Shown: positions 11,374 through 19,990, numbered from the stretch's first letter. The stretch: 64,000 nucleotides of DNA from Thiofaba sp039822285 (GCF_039822285.1 NZ_JBAJEY010000003.1:172442-236441), one strand, 5' to 3'. Notes: generated from the sequence alone by a model not told the origin. Numbers and translations: made by a program.

Positions 11374-12156
11374 TTACCTCATCTTCGATTCGTCGCTTGC
11401 CGTCGGTTTGCAGAGATCAATGCCGCATTCCTCATGCGAGCCCTCCAGCAAACGACGCTCACCTTCCGTCATACGCCTGACCGCGAGCAGCTCGGGCCGC
11501 CGCCGCCAGGTTCGCTCCAGCGCCTGCTTGAGGCGCCAGCGCTCGATCTCTTTGTGGTGCCCCGAAAGCAGGACTTCCGGAACACCGCGCCCATCCACCA
11601 CCTCCGGGCGCGTGTAGTGCGGGCAGTCCAGCAGGCCCGCCATGAACGAGTCCTGCACCGCCGACTCGGCATGCCCAAGGGCCCCAGGCAGCTGACGGAT
11701 CACCGCATCGATCAGCGCCATCGCCGCCGGTTCACCGCCGCTGAGGACAAAGTCCCCGAGCGAGAGCTCCTCGTCCACATCCATCTCGAGCACGCGCTCG
11801 TCCATGCCCTCGTACCGCCCGCACACCAGCACCATGCCGGGCAGGCGGGCCAGCCGGTTCACCTCGGCCTGATCCACCCTGCGCCCCTGCGGGGTGAGGG
11901 CGATCACCGGGCTCCCCTGCGGGGCCGCCGCGCGCGCCGCATGGATCGCGTCGCGTAGCGGGGCCACCTTCATCAGCATGCCCGGTCCGCCCCCGAAGGG
12001 ACGGTCGTCCACCGTACGGTGGCGATCGTGGGTGTAGTCCCGCGGGTTCCACAACCCAAGATGCACCAGTCCGGCCTCGCGTGCGCGGCGCGGTATGCCG
12101 TGCTCGGCGATCACCCGCACCAGTTCGGGAAAGAGGGTGACGACCTCGATCTGCAT
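11374..12156 (-). CDS. trmD: tRNA (guanine37-N1)-methyltransferase
   Basis: About 260 residues of a SPOUT-class methyltransferase that makes m1G37 in tRNAs reading CNN codons and so prevents +1 frameshifting. The trefoil-knot SAM site is seen as VCGRYEGMDERV and SLGDFVLSGGEPAAM; DDRPFGGGPGM is the N-terminal signature. Three ATGs cluster at the start. The one at 12156 has GAGGAGG at ideal distance; 12159 and 12174 are alternatives. It is cotranscribed with rimM (40-base gap) and rplS (overlap). Confidence 0.97.
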   Translation of the reverse strand: MQIEVVTLFPELVRVIAEHGIPRRAREAGLVHLGLWNPRDYTHDRHRTVDDRPFGGGPGMLMKVAPLRDAIHAARAAAPQGSPVIALTPQGRRVDQAEVNRLARLPGMVLVCGRYEGMDERVLEMDVDEELSLGDFVLSGGEPAAMALIDAVIRQLPGALGHAESAVQDSFMAGLLDCPHYTRPEVVDGRGVPEVLLSGHHKEIERWRLKQALERTWRRRPELLAVRRMTEGERRLLEGSHEECGIDLCKPTASDESKMR

Positions 12157-12196
12157 CATCCCCTCCTCGAACATTGCACCGAATGGATGCGGGATC

Positions 12197-12715
12197 TCAG
12201 AATTCGGGATCCCAGTCCACGATCATGCGGCGCGCCTCGAGGTCAACCTCGAGCACCACCTGATCGGGCACAAAGGGCACCAAGCGCTCGCGCTCGCCCT
12301 TGATAACGAGCACGTCGTTAGCCCCCGTCTCGAGCAGGTGATCGATCTCACCGAGCTCAACCCCTTCCTTGGTCGCAACCCGCATGCCGATCAGGTCACG
12401 CCAGTAATATTCCCCTTGGGGCAGGCGGGGCAGCTTGGCGGGGTCGACGGCGATCTCCGCACCAGAAAGGCTTTCCGCATGATTGCGGTCGTTCACCCCT
12501 TCCAGCTTGGCGACCAGCCCTTTGCCCTGAAACTTGACCGACTTCACACGAAAGTCGGCCCACCCGTCCTTGAGCCTGAGCTGCCACATCCTGTAACGAC
12601 CGATGTCATCCATCGGCCGCGTTTCGGAATGGATCTTCACCCACCCCTGGATACCGAAAGCCGCGAGCACCTTGCCCAACAGGACCCGATCTGCGCTCTC
12701 AGTCATCATGCCCAT
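12197..12715 (-). CDS. rimM: 16S rRNA processing protein RimM
   Basis: A 172-residue maturation factor for the 30S head that binds ribosomal protein S19. The N-terminal RimM domain shows LLGKVLAAFGIQGWVKIHS, and the C-terminal PRC-barrel contains YYWRDLIGMRV and GANDVLVIKGE. In-frame ATGs at 12709 and 12706 give a start closer to the family (MTESADRV); none has a clear Shine-Dalgarno, which fits translational coupling to rpsP, 29 bases upstream. Confidence 0.95.
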   Translation of the reverse strand: MGMMTESADRVLLGKVLAAFGIQGWVKIHSETRPMDDIGRYRMWQLRLKDGWADFRVKSVKFQGKGLVAKLEGVNDRNHAESLSGAEIAVDPAKLPRLPQGEYYWRDLIGMRVATKEGVELGEIDHLLETGANDVLVIKGERERLVPFVPDQVVLEVDLEARRMIVDWDPEF

Positions 12716-12744
12716 TCACTTGGTCGCCAAGACGACCCCAGGAT

Positions 12745-13005
12745 TCAGGCGGCGGCTTGCGCCTTGCCAAATTCCTTGATCAGGGCGGCGACACGCTCGC
12801 TCGGCTGGGCACCCTTGGCCAGCCATGCGTTCATGCGCTCGGTATCGATATGCAGACGCACCTCGGCACCACGGGCGACCGGGTTGAAGTAACCCAGGCG
12901 CTCGACGTTGGCGCCGCTGTCGCGGGCCTTGCGGCTGTCGGTCACGATGATGTGGTAGAAGGGGCGCTTCTTCGCGCCGCCACGAGCCAGACGGATGGAT
13001 ACCAT
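12745..13005 (-). CDS. rpsP: 30S ribosomal protein S16
   Basis: An 86-residue bS16, full length. The N-terminus MVSIRLARGGAKKRPFYHI and the phrase RLGYFNPVA are diagnostic. It is the first gene of the rpsP-rimM-trmD-rplS operon. The promoter should lie in 13006-13114, the gap after ffh and its terminators, so ffh and rpsP are probably separately transcribed though adjacent and co-oriented. Confidence 0.98.
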   Translation of the reverse strand: MVSIRLARGGAKKRPFYHIIVTDSRKARDSGANVERLGYFNPVARGAEVRLHIDTERMNAWLAKGAQPSERVAALIKEFGKAQAAA

Positions 13006-13054
13006 GCGATTCTGAACCTTGTGTCAAAGTCTGGACCGCACATACGGTCCGCCA

Positions 13055-13108
13055 AAATAAAGCCCGGTATTGTAACGACCGGGCACAAAAAAGGAAGCTT
13101 TTTCTTCC
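13055..13108 (-). terminator. double intrinsic terminator downstream of ffh
   Basis: Two minus-strand hairpins in series. The first reached is GGAAG/CTTCC (13093-13108), followed by six Ts. The second is GCCCGGT/ACCGGGC (13062-13084) with a nine-base loop, followed by TTTATTTT. Together they should stop ffh transcription before rpsP. Confidence 0.75.
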
Positions 13109-13114
13109 CGGCCG

Positions 13115-14467
13115 TCAGAACGGCATGCCGGGCAGGCGCCCCTTGAGACTGCGCATCAGCTTGCCCATGCCACCACCGGAGAGCTTCTTCATCATGTCGC
13201 GCATATCGGCATGCTGCTTGAGCAGGCGGTTGACGTCCTGCACCTGCATGCCCGCCCCCGCCGCGATGCGGCGCTTGCGCGAGCCCTTGATCAACTCCGG
13301 ATGGCGCCGCTCCTGCGGGGTCATCGACTGGATGATGGCGATCATACGCTTCACATCACGGTCGTTGGCCTGCGCCTTGACATGCTCGGGCAGTTTGCTC
13401 ACCCCCGGCAGCTTGTCCAAGAGGCTCGCCATGCCCCCCATGTTGAGCATCTGCTCGAGCTGGGTCTTGAGATCCTCCATGTTGAAGGACTTGCCCGCCT
13501 TGACCTTATCGACCAGCTCGCGCGCTTTTTCCTGGTCGATCTTGCGGGTCGCCTCCTCGACCAGGGAGAGCACATCACCCATACCGAGGATACGCGAGGC
13601 GACCCGCTCGGGGTGGAACGGCTCCAGTGCCGCCAGCTTCTCGCCCTGGCCGAGGAACTTGATCGGCTTGCCGGTGATGTAACGCACCGAGAGCGCCGCC
13701 CCGCCCCGCGCATCGCCATCGGCCTTGGTGAGGATCACACCAGTCAGCGGCAGGGCGTCGTTGAAAGCCTTGGCGGTGTTGGCGGCATCCTGACCGGTCA
13801 TGCTGTCGACCACGAACAGGGTCTCGATGGGGTGCAGCGCGGCATGCAGGCGGCGCGCCTCGTCCATCATCGCCTCGTCGATGTGCAGGCGGCCGGCGGT
13901 ATCGACCAGCAACACATCCATGTGACGGATGCGTGCCTCGTGCAGCGCAGCCTGGCCAATCGCAACTGGATCCTGCCCCTGGCTCGAGGGGAAGAACTCC
14001 ACCCCGACCTGGGCGGCGAGGGTCTCCAGCTGCTTGATGGCCGCCGGACGGTAGACGTCGCAGCTCACCACCATGACCTTCTTCTTCTGCTCCTTGAGCA
14101 GGCGGGCGAGCTTGCCCACGGTGGTGGTCTTGCCCGCGCCCTGCAGACCGGCCATCAGCACCACGGCCGGCGGCTGGGTGGCGAGATTCAAGGCCTCGTT
14201 GGCCTCCCCCATGATCGCCACCAGCTCGTCGTGCACGATCTTGATGAAGGCCTGGCCCGGGGTGAGGCTGCTCAGCACCTCCTGGCCGACCGCACGCTCC
14301 TTGACCTTGGCCGTGAACTCGCGCACCACGGGCAGGGCGACATCGGCCTCCAGCAGCGCCATGCGCACCTCGCGCATCGCCTCCTGGATGTTCTCCTCGG
14401 TCAGACGGCCCTGGCCGCGCAGCTTGTCAAGAAGGCCGGAGAGTCGTTGGGTCAGGTTGTCGAACAT
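13115..14467 (-). CDS. ffh: signal recognition particle protein Ffh
   Basis: A 450-residue SRP54 homologue that binds 4.5S RNA and signal peptides of nascent membrane proteins and docks with FtsY. It has an N domain, a G domain with P-loop GLQGAGKTTTVGKLA (about residues 105-119) and DTAGRLH, then a Met-rich M domain ending in a basic glycine-rich tail (MKKLSGGGMGKLM). The length matches E. coli Ffh (453). The 4.5S RNA gene is not in the window. The 5' side abuts repeat element B. Confidence 0.98.
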   Translation of the reverse strand: MFDNLTQRLSGLLDKLRGQGRLTEENIQEAMREVRMALLEADVALPVVREFTAKVKERAVGQEVLSSLTPGQAFIKIVHDELVAIMGEANEALNLATQPPAVVLMAGLQGAGKTTTVGKLARLLKEQKKKVMVVSCDVYRPAAIKQLETLAAQVGVEFFPSSQGQDPVAIGQAALHEARIRHMDVLLVDTAGRLHIDEAMMDEARRLHAALHPIETLFVVDSMTGQDAANTAKAFNDALPLTGVILTKADGDARGGAALSVRYITGKPIKFLGQGEKLAALEPFHPERVASRILGMGDVLSLVEEATRKIDQEKARELVDKVKAGKSFNMEDLKTQLEQMLNMGGMASLLDKLPGVSKLPEHVKAQANDRDVKRMIAIIQSMTPQERRHPELIKGSRKRRIAAGAGMQVQDVNRLLKQHADMRDMMKKLSGGGMGKLMRSLKGRLPGMPF

Positions 14468-14534
14468 GACGGTTCCTCAATCAGAAAACCGGACGGTCCG
14501 GGTTTCATTGGAGCGGATTGCACCCAAGGGGTGT

Positions 14535-15214
14535 TCACGAAGTCAAGGGTTTCTTTCCGCCCCTCGCCCGCGTGCGGGAGGCGTGCCGGGAGAGGGGAGG
14601 AATCCCCCCTTGGGGCCGCCCTGGGCTGGCCTGTGGAAGCCGGGTGAAAGGGCCATGGATGGCCCTTTCAGTCCCGCCGCGACAGGAGGTCGCGTCGGGA
14701 CGGCCCGGCTGGAGCAGGTCAGGCCAGGGTTTGCCCGAAGGGCCGGCCCCGTGGGGGCGTGTTCTTTTGGTTACTTTTCTTGCACGAGCAAGAAAAGTAA
14801 CTCGCCCGCTTGCACGGGTGTTTGTGCGAAGCTGCAAGCATTGAAGCGGGCGAAAAAGCACTTCAACGGTTATTCAAGGCCGCTTTGAGGCTGGTGGCCT
14901 GGTTTCGCCCGCCTCAAGCCGCGCACTTCGAACGGCCTGAATCGCACGCGGGCGAGTGCCTTTCTTTGCTTGCCCAAAGAAAGGCACCAAAGAAAGGGCA
15001 CCCCCGTGGGGTCGCCCTTCGGGCAAGCCATAGCCGGGGCCGCTCCGACCGGGCCGTCCCGACGCGACTTCCAGTCACGACGGGACTGAAAGGGCCATCC
15101 ATGGCCCTTTCACCCGGTCTCCACAACCCCGTCCATGGCGCCCCCAAGGGGGATTTACCTCTTCCTACGCCCCTCCCCCCCGCCCCGCCTCCCGCAAGCG
15201 GGAGAGGGGTGTAA
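14535..15214 (-). repeat. two-armed structured repeat element, copy B
   Basis: This 680-base stretch between ffh and typA has no convincing gene. Read on the minus strand it is homologous along its length to 6940-7597. One arm carries H1 at 14770-14801 (14-bp perfect stem, loop ACGA), H2 at 14671-14701 and H3 at 14645-14670. The other arm, on the plus strand, carries H1 at 14956-14987 (13-bp stem), H2 at 15056-15086, H3 at 15087-15112 and a G/C hairpin at 15188-15207. In both arms H1 and H2 are separated by the same 68 bases. Stem sequences differ from copy A but pairing is kept. The frame at 14535-14861 is probably a by-product. Confidence 0.8.
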
Positions 15215-15269
15215 AGACTTCGTTTTCCCTACACGGCCATGCGTTGTTTGCCCGCTGGAGCGCACACCA

Positions 15270-17108
15270 TCACTCGCTGGCCGAGGCCCGCCCTGCGCGC
15301 TTGCGCTCGTTCTCGGTCAGGTGCTTCTTACGGATGCGCACCGCCTTCGGGGTGACCTCCACCAGCTCATCGTCGTCGATGAACTCCAGCGCCTGCTCCA
15401 GGGTGAAGCGGATCGGCGGGGTAAGGATGATGGCCTCGTCCGAGCCGGAGGCGCGCACGTTGGTCAGCTTCTTGCCCTTCAGCGCGTTGACGGTGAGGTC
15501 GTTGTCGCGCGAGTGGATGCCGATCACCTGGCCCTCGTACACCTCCTCGCCGTGGCCGATGAACAGGCGCCCGCGCTCCTGCAGGTTGAAGAGGGCATAG
15601 CCGAGGGCCTTGCCGGTCTCGTTGGCGATCAGTACCCCGTTGATGCGCTGGCCGACGGTGCCCGGGCGGTACTCCCCGTAGTGGTCGAACACCGAGAACA
15701 ACAGGCCGGTGCCCTGGGTGGCGGTCAGGAACTCGGTGCGGAAGCCGATCAGGCCACGCGAGGGGATGATGTACTCCAGGCGCACTCGGCCCTTGCCATC
15801 CGGCTCCATGTTCTTCAGCTCGCCACGGCGCATGCCGAGCTTCTCCATCACCGCGCCCTGATGCTGCTCCTCGATGTCGACCACCAGCTGCTCGTACGGC
15901 TCCTGCTTGACCCCATCCACCTCGCGGATGATGACCTCGGGGCGGCCGATGCCAAGCTCAAAGCCCTCGCGGCGCATGTTCTCGATCAGCACGGAGAGGT
16001 GCAGCTCGCCGCGGCCGGAGACGCGGAACTTGTCCGCATCATCGGTATCCTCGACCCGCAGGGCGACGTTGTGCAAAAGCTCCTTGTTCAGGCGGTCGCG
16101 GATCTGGCGGCTGGTGATGAACTTGCCTTCCTTGCCGGCGAAGGGCGAGGTATTGACCTGGAAGGTCATGCTCACGGTCGGCTCGTCCACGGTCAGGGGC
16201 GGCAGCATCTCCACGTTGTCCGGGTCGCACACGGTATCGGAGATGAACAGCGGATCGAGGCCGGAGAAGGCGATGATGTCGCCCGCCTGGGCCTCGGGCA
16301 CCTCGACGCGGTCCAGGCCGTGGAAGCCCATGATCTGCAGCACCCGGCCGGAACGGATGTTGCCGTCGCGGTCGATCACCTTGACCGGGGTGTTGGTCTT
16401 GACCTTGCCACGCTTGATGCGCCCCACGCCGATGATGCCCATGAACGGGTTGTAATCGAGGCTGGAGACCTGCAGCTGGAACGGGCCGTTCAGGTCGACG
16501 TCCGGGGCCGGCACGTTCTTGACGATGGCCTCGTACAGCGGGGTCATGTCACCCTCCCGCACATCCGGGGAAAGGCCGGCATAGCCGTTCAGGGCCGAGG
16601 CGTAGACCACCGGGAAGTCGAGCTGCTCCTCCGTCGCGCCGAGGCGGTCGAACAGGTCGAACACCTGGTCGATGACCCAGTCCGGACGGGAACCTGGGCG
16701 GTCCACCTTGTTGACCACCACGATGGGCTTGAGGCCGTGCTGGAAGGCCTTCTGGGTCACGAAACGGGTCTGCGGCATGGGGCCGTCCACCGCATCGACG
16801 ATCAAAAGCACGGAGTCCACCATCGACAGCACGCGCTCAACCTCACCGCCGAAGTCGGCGTGGCCCGGGGTGTCGACGATGTTGATGCGGTATTCCTCGC
16901 CCTGCGGGCTGGTCCAGCGGATGGCGGTGTTCTTCGCCAGGATGGTGATACCGCGTTCCTTCTCGATCTGGTTGGAATCCATCACGCGCTCGCCGACCTG
17001 CTCGCGCTCGCCGAAGGTACCGGACTGTTTCAGGAGCTGGTCGACCAGCGTGGTCTTGCCATGGTCGACGTGAGCGATGATGGCGATATTGCGGAGGTTC
17101 TGGATCAC
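15270..17108 (-). CDS. typA: ribosome-associated GTPase TypA/BipA
   Basis: A 612-residue translational GTPase related to EF-G, involved in ribosome assembly and stress or low-temperature growth. The G1 motif AHVDHGKTTL starts at about residue 12, followed by ERGITILAKN (switch I), DTPGHADFGGEV (G3) and NKVDRPGSR (G4). EF-G-like domains and the BipA-specific C-terminal domain follow, with a basic tail RIRKKHLTENERKR. The length equals the family norm. Repeat element B lies beyond the 3' end, and a TATAAT box lies about 45 bases upstream of the start. Confidence 0.97.
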   Translation of the reverse strand: MIQNLRNIAIIAHVDHGKTTLVDQLLKQSGTFGEREQVGERVMDSNQIEKERGITILAKNTAIRWTSPQGEEYRINIVDTPGHADFGGEVERVLSMVDSVLLIVDAVDGPMPQTRFVTQKAFQHGLKPIVVVNKVDRPGSRPDWVIDQVFDLFDRLGATEEQLDFPVVYASALNGYAGLSPDVREGDMTPLYEAIVKNVPAPDVDLNGPFQLQVSSLDYNPFMGIIGVGRIKRGKVKTNTPVKVIDRDGNIRSGRVLQIMGFHGLDRVEVPEAQAGDIIAFSGLDPLFISDTVCDPDNVEMLPPLTVDEPTVSMTFQVNTSPFAGKEGKFITSRQIRDRLNKELLHNVALRVEDTDDADKFRVSGRGELHLSVLIENMRREGFELGIGRPEVIIREVDGVKQEPYEQLVVDIEEQHQGAVMEKLGMRRGELKNMEPDGKGRVRLEYIIPSRGLIGFRTEFLTATQGTGLLFSVFDHYGEYRPGTVGQRINGVLIANETGKALGYALFNLQERGRLFIGHGEEVYEGQVIGIHSRDNDLTVNALKGKKLTNVRASGSDEAIILTPPIRFTLEQALEFIDDDELVEVTPKAVRIRKKHLTENERKRAGRASASE

Positions 17109-17152
17109 AAAACGGTCTCTGGAAAAAGGGGGCGGTTTTTGTTAGGCGGCGG

Positions 17153-17181
17153 ATTATACGGATTGCCGGTTAAAATGACAT
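17153..17181 (-). promoter_or_regulatory. candidate promoter of typA
   Basis: On the minus strand a perfect -10 TATAAT (17158-17153) lies 17 bases after ATGTCA (17181-17176), a 4/6 match to -35. The predicted transcript begins about 40 bases before the typA ATG. It lies in the 105-base divergent gap shared with the haemoglobin gene. Confidence 0.5.
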
Positions 17182-17213
17182 TCCATTGACTGCATTGATG
17201 GGGCATACGTTCC

Positions 17214-17597
17214 GTGAATCAACCCACCCCCTATGAAAAGATCGGCGGCGAGGCCGGGGTGCGGGCCCTGACCCGGCGTTTCTATGGCGTGATGCGCGAG
17301 CTGCCGACCACCCGTGAGCTGCTGGCCATCCACCGCGACCTGGACGACAGCGAGCAGAAGCTGTTCGAGTTCCTCTCCGGCTGGCTGGGCGGGCCGCAGC
17401 TGTTCATGGAGCGCCACGGCCATCCGCGCCTACGCATGCGCCACATGATGGTGGCGGTGGACACCCGGATGCGCGATCAGTGGATGCTCTGCATGCGCCA
17501 CGCACTGGATCAGACCGTGGAGGATGCGGCCTTCCGCGAGGAACTCTACCAGTCCCTCTGGCGGGTGGCTGACCACATGCGCAACGTCGAGGAGTAG
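17214..17597 (+). CDS. group II truncated haemoglobin
   Basis: A 127-residue haem protein of the trHb-II (HbO) class, with the diagnostic segments FLSGWLGGPQLF and HPRLRMRHM. By alignment with Mycobacterium HbO, the proximal haem ligand F8 is His77, Tyr24 is at B10 and Trp90 is the conserved G8 residue. Such proteins bind oxygen, NO or peroxide; the physiological role is often unclear. The start is a GTG (17214), with no in-frame ATG nearby. It diverges from typA. The region after the stop is filled with repeats. Confidence 0.9.
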   Translation: MNQPTPYEKIGGEAGVRALTRRFYGVMRELPTTRELLAIHRDLDDSEQKLFEFLSGWLGGPQLFMERHGHPRLRMRHMMVAVDTRMRDQWMLCMRHALDQTVEDAAFREELYQSLWRVADHMRNVEE

Positions 17598-17659
17598 CCC
17601 CCGCAAACGACAAGGGCCAGGACAATCGCATGAACCTGTCTCATCGCTCTGAACGCCGA

Positions 17660-17729
17660 TGGAGGAGCGGCGCCCCCGCCGCGACAGGCGTATCGTGCGC
17701 AAGCGTCGGCCCGAGGGCGGGCCTCCTAC
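17660..17729. repeat. GTAGGAG...CTCCTAC palindromic intergenic repeat, copy 3
   Basis: Starts GGAGGAGCGGCGCCCCCGCC and ends GAGGGCGGGCCTCCTAC, with a central insert relative to copies 1 and 2. The gap 17598-17866 between the haemoglobin and carbonic anhydrase genes holds this copy and TTTTCGCCTTGTGCGAACG at about 17769, matching the spacer after copy 1. I see no gene in the gap. Confidence 0.75.
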
Positions 17730-17866
17730 AACCCAACAGAGCGAAGATGCCTCCCCTTGGCATGCTGGATTTTCGCCTTGTGCGAACGCTCCAGCCCTTC
17801 AGGCGAGGCCCCTGCAATAAGGGCGCACCCCATGATGCGCCCCGGCGTTTGGTTAACGTGGCAGGG

Positions 17867-18619
17867 TTACTTGATCGGCAGGCGTGCATTCAACGGCTGG
17901 ACCGGGCGGTTGGTGTCGCCGCCCATCAGGGTGCGGAAGCGCTCGACCTGGGCCTTGGAGACCTCCAGAGGCTCGGTCATCACCAGCCAGGTCACGCCCT
18001 CGCTGCACGGCGGGGTGGTCAGCGAACCGCTGTAGCGGTAGTACTCCGGATTCTCCGGCAGCAGGGCCTTGGCGGACACCGTCACACCTTCCACGCTCAT
18101 CTCCTTGCCCTGCTGGGTCGGCAGGTGGGCCCAGATCGGTGCCAGGGCGGCATTCTCCGCGCCTTCCTTGAACAGCACGCCGACCACGGCCAGGTTGCCA
18201 TCCTTGTCCTTGTGCACGAAGTGGGCCTCGAGCGGGAAGGACTTGGCCTCCACGGTGTGCTCACTCGGACTATGGAAGTGGAACTGGGCAAGCTGGTAGG
18301 CGTGGCCGTTCACGGTGATGGTGGAACCCGGTGCCACGTTCACCTGGACGGTGTGACCGTTGTTGATGAGTTTGAGCGGGCCATCCCTGTAGTCGAACTC
18401 GATGCGCTTCAGCTCGGCCTCAGCCACGTTGGAGAGGTCGATGGGTGACTGGTTCTTGCCCGCCGAGCAGGTGGCGAATTCGGCGGCGATCTTGCCCCAG
18501 TATTCCGGTCCCTCGTGACCGTGGTAGGACCAGTGCGGGGCGTGGCTGTCGGCCAGTGCGACGGCAGAACAGAATCCGAAGACGGCCGCGCCCACGGCCG
18601 TGGAAAGGGACTTCATCAT
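17867..18619 (-). CDS. periplasmic alpha-type carbonic anhydrase
   Basis: About 250 residues. A signal peptide ends near residue 24 (VALADS), so the enzyme acts in the periplasm, interconverting CO2 and bicarbonate. Zinc ligands are His114 and His116 (QFHFHSPSEH) and His133 (EAHFVH). Cys51 (ATCSAGKNQSPID) and the cysteine in TTPPCSEGV form the disulfide typical of bacterial alpha-CAs. The ATG at 18619 has AAGGA nine bases upstream; the reading frame upstream of it is not part of the protein. It stands alone between the haemoglobin gene and the mtn operon. Confidence 0.95.
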   Translation of the reverse strand: MMKSLSTAVGAAVFGFCSAVALADSHAPHWSYHGHEGPEYWGKIAAEFATCSAGKNQSPIDLSNVAEAELKRIEFDYRDGPLKLINNGHTVQVNVAPGSTITVNGHAYQLAQFHFHSPSEHTVEAKSFPLEAHFVHKDKDGNLAVVGVLFKEGAENAALAPIWAHLPTQQGKEMSVEGVTVSAKALLPENPEYYRYSGSLTTPPCSEGVTWLVMTEPLEVSKAQVERFRTLMGGDTNRPVQPLNARLPIK

Positions 18620-18740
18620 GCTTCGATTTCCTTGAGTTGATCGAGGCCTGCCACCCAGAGGGGCAAGGCGGCGGGCAGTATCAGCCGCCCCCCATGACAA
18701 GAAAATTAGAATGATCTAATCCTACCCACGGTATGACTAA

Positions 18741-19442
18741 TCAGCCCGCGCGCATGGCCTCATTCACCTCGGCAAAGTCACGGCACCAGCGGTGGGCGGC
18801 GGCCTGGCTGGACATCGGCTCGCCCTGGCGGGCAAGGCCGAGCACGCGCATGCCGGCGGCGCGGGCCGCATCCAGCTCGGCGGGCATGTCGGAGAGGAAC
18901 AGGATTGCGGCGGGCGGAAGCTCCAAGGCCTCGGCAATCAGACGGTAGGACTCTGCCTCGCGCTTGCTTCCGAGGGTGGTGTCGAAATAGCCGGAGAACA
19001 GCGGGGTCAAATCGCCTGCGTCGGAATGGGCGAACAGCAGCTTCTGCGCCTGCACCGAGCCCGAAGAGTAGACGTACAAGCGGATGCCTTCATCATGCCA
19101 ACGGCGCAGCCACTCGACCGCGTCCGGGTACATGTGACCGGTGAAGTCGCCGTGGCGGTACCCCTCCTCCCACAGCATCCCTTGCAGGGCCTTGAGCGGG
19201 GTGATCTTGCGGTCCTCGTCGATCCACTCGACCAGATGGAGGATGGCCTCCTCCAGCGGGATGTGGTCGTCCCCCACCTCACGCCCGACGGCCTCGATCT
19301 GCTCCCTCACCTCCGGCCGGTCGGCGTTCTGGCGCACAAAGTCGGCGATGCGCCCGCGGGCATAGGGGAACAGCACCTTGTGCACGAAGTCGATGCTGGA
19401 GGTGGTGCCCTCAATGTCGGTGACGATGGCCTGGATGTTCAT
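18741..19442 (-). CDS. mtnC: enolase-phosphatase E1 (methionine salvage)
   Basis: About 233 residues of a HAD-family bifunctional enzyme. It enolises and then dephosphorylates 2,3-diketo-5-methylthiopentyl-1-phosphate to the acireductone. Motif I is seen as VTDIEGTTSSIDFV near the N-terminus, YSSGSVQAQKLLF is motif II, and FLSDMPAELDAARAAGM is motif IV. The true start MNIQAIVTDIEG at 19442 overlaps the mtnD stop by four bases (ATGA), so translation is coupled. It is the last gene of mtnB-mtnD-mtnC. A 6-bp inverted repeat ATTAGA/TCTAAT (18705-18720) followed by TTTTC lies beyond and may be a weak terminator. Confidence 0.95.
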   Translation of the reverse strand: MNIQAIVTDIEGTTSSIDFVHKVLFPYARGRIADFVRQNADRPEVREQIEAVGREVGDDHIPLEEAILHLVEWIDEDRKITPLKALQGMLWEEGYRHGDFTGHMYPDAVEWLRRWHDEGIRLYVYSSGSVQAQKLLFAHSDAGDLTPLFSGYFDTTLGSKREAESYRLIAEALELPPAAILFLSDMPAELDAARAAGMRVLGLARQGEPMSSQAAAHRWCRDFAEVNEAMRAG

Positions 19443-19990
19443 GGCATGGCCTCCAGTTTGGGGAAGGTCTGGTCGATGCCACTGCCGGTGAAGTGCCCCA
19501 CCCAGCCCTCCGGGGTGGTGAAGAAGCGGATGCACTTGAAGCTCGGCCGCTCGCCCATGTCGAACCAGTGGGTCACCCCTGCGGGCACGGAGATCAGATC
19601 ACCTTGGGTACAGAGCATGGCGTAGACCTTGCCATCGGCGTGCAGGTAGAACATGCCCTGCCCGTCGACGAAGAAGCGCACCTCGAAGTCATCGTGGGTG
19701 TGCTCGGCCAGAAACTTGGCGCGGAACTCGTCCTTCTGCGGATGATCGGGACGCAGGCTGACCACGTCCACGGACTGGAAGCCATATTCCCGGTTCAGGC
19801 GCTCGACATCGTCGCGGTAGGCCGCGAGCACCGCCTCCTGACCGGCATCGGCGGCCAGCGGCACACTCGCCTCCCATTGTTCGAACCGCACCCCGATCGC
19901 AGCAAGCTCGCGGGCGATGTCGGCGGCCTCGGTGTAGATCGCAAGCGGCGCCTCGGGACGATTCTCAGCAAAGATACGTAGCAAGGACAT
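19439..19990 (-). CDS. mtnD: acireductone dioxygenase
   Basis: About 183 residues of a cupin metalloenzyme. With Fe2+ it converts the acireductone from MtnC to the methionine precursor 2-keto-4-methylthiobutyrate; with Ni2+ an off-pathway reaction gives CO. Metal ligands are His97, His99 and Glu103 (HTHDDFE) and His141 (VPAGVTHWFD). Two ATGs lie at 19993 and 19990, and the GAGGGAGGGG upstream favours 19990. The middle gene of the operon, it overlaps mtnC by four bases and is separated from mtnB by a 156-base gap with hairpins. Confidence 0.95.
   Translation of the reverse strand: MSLLRIFAENRPEAPLAIYTEAADIARELAAIGVRFEQWEASVPLAADAGQEAVLAAYRDDVERLNREYGFQSVDVVSLRPDHPQKDEFRAKFLAEHTHDDFEVRFFVDGQGMFYLHADGKVYAMLCTQGDLISVPAGVTHWFDMGERPSFKCIRFFTTPEGWVGHFTGSGIDQTFPKLEAMP

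Noticed and set aside
13022..13027. minus-strand TTGACA as -35 for rpsP
   Set aside because: A -10 at normal spacing would fall on the rpsP start codon, so it could only drive a leaderless message.
15135..17189. 684-codon open frame antisense to typA
   Set aside because: Shadow of typA codon bias. The sequence is low-complexity and matches no family.
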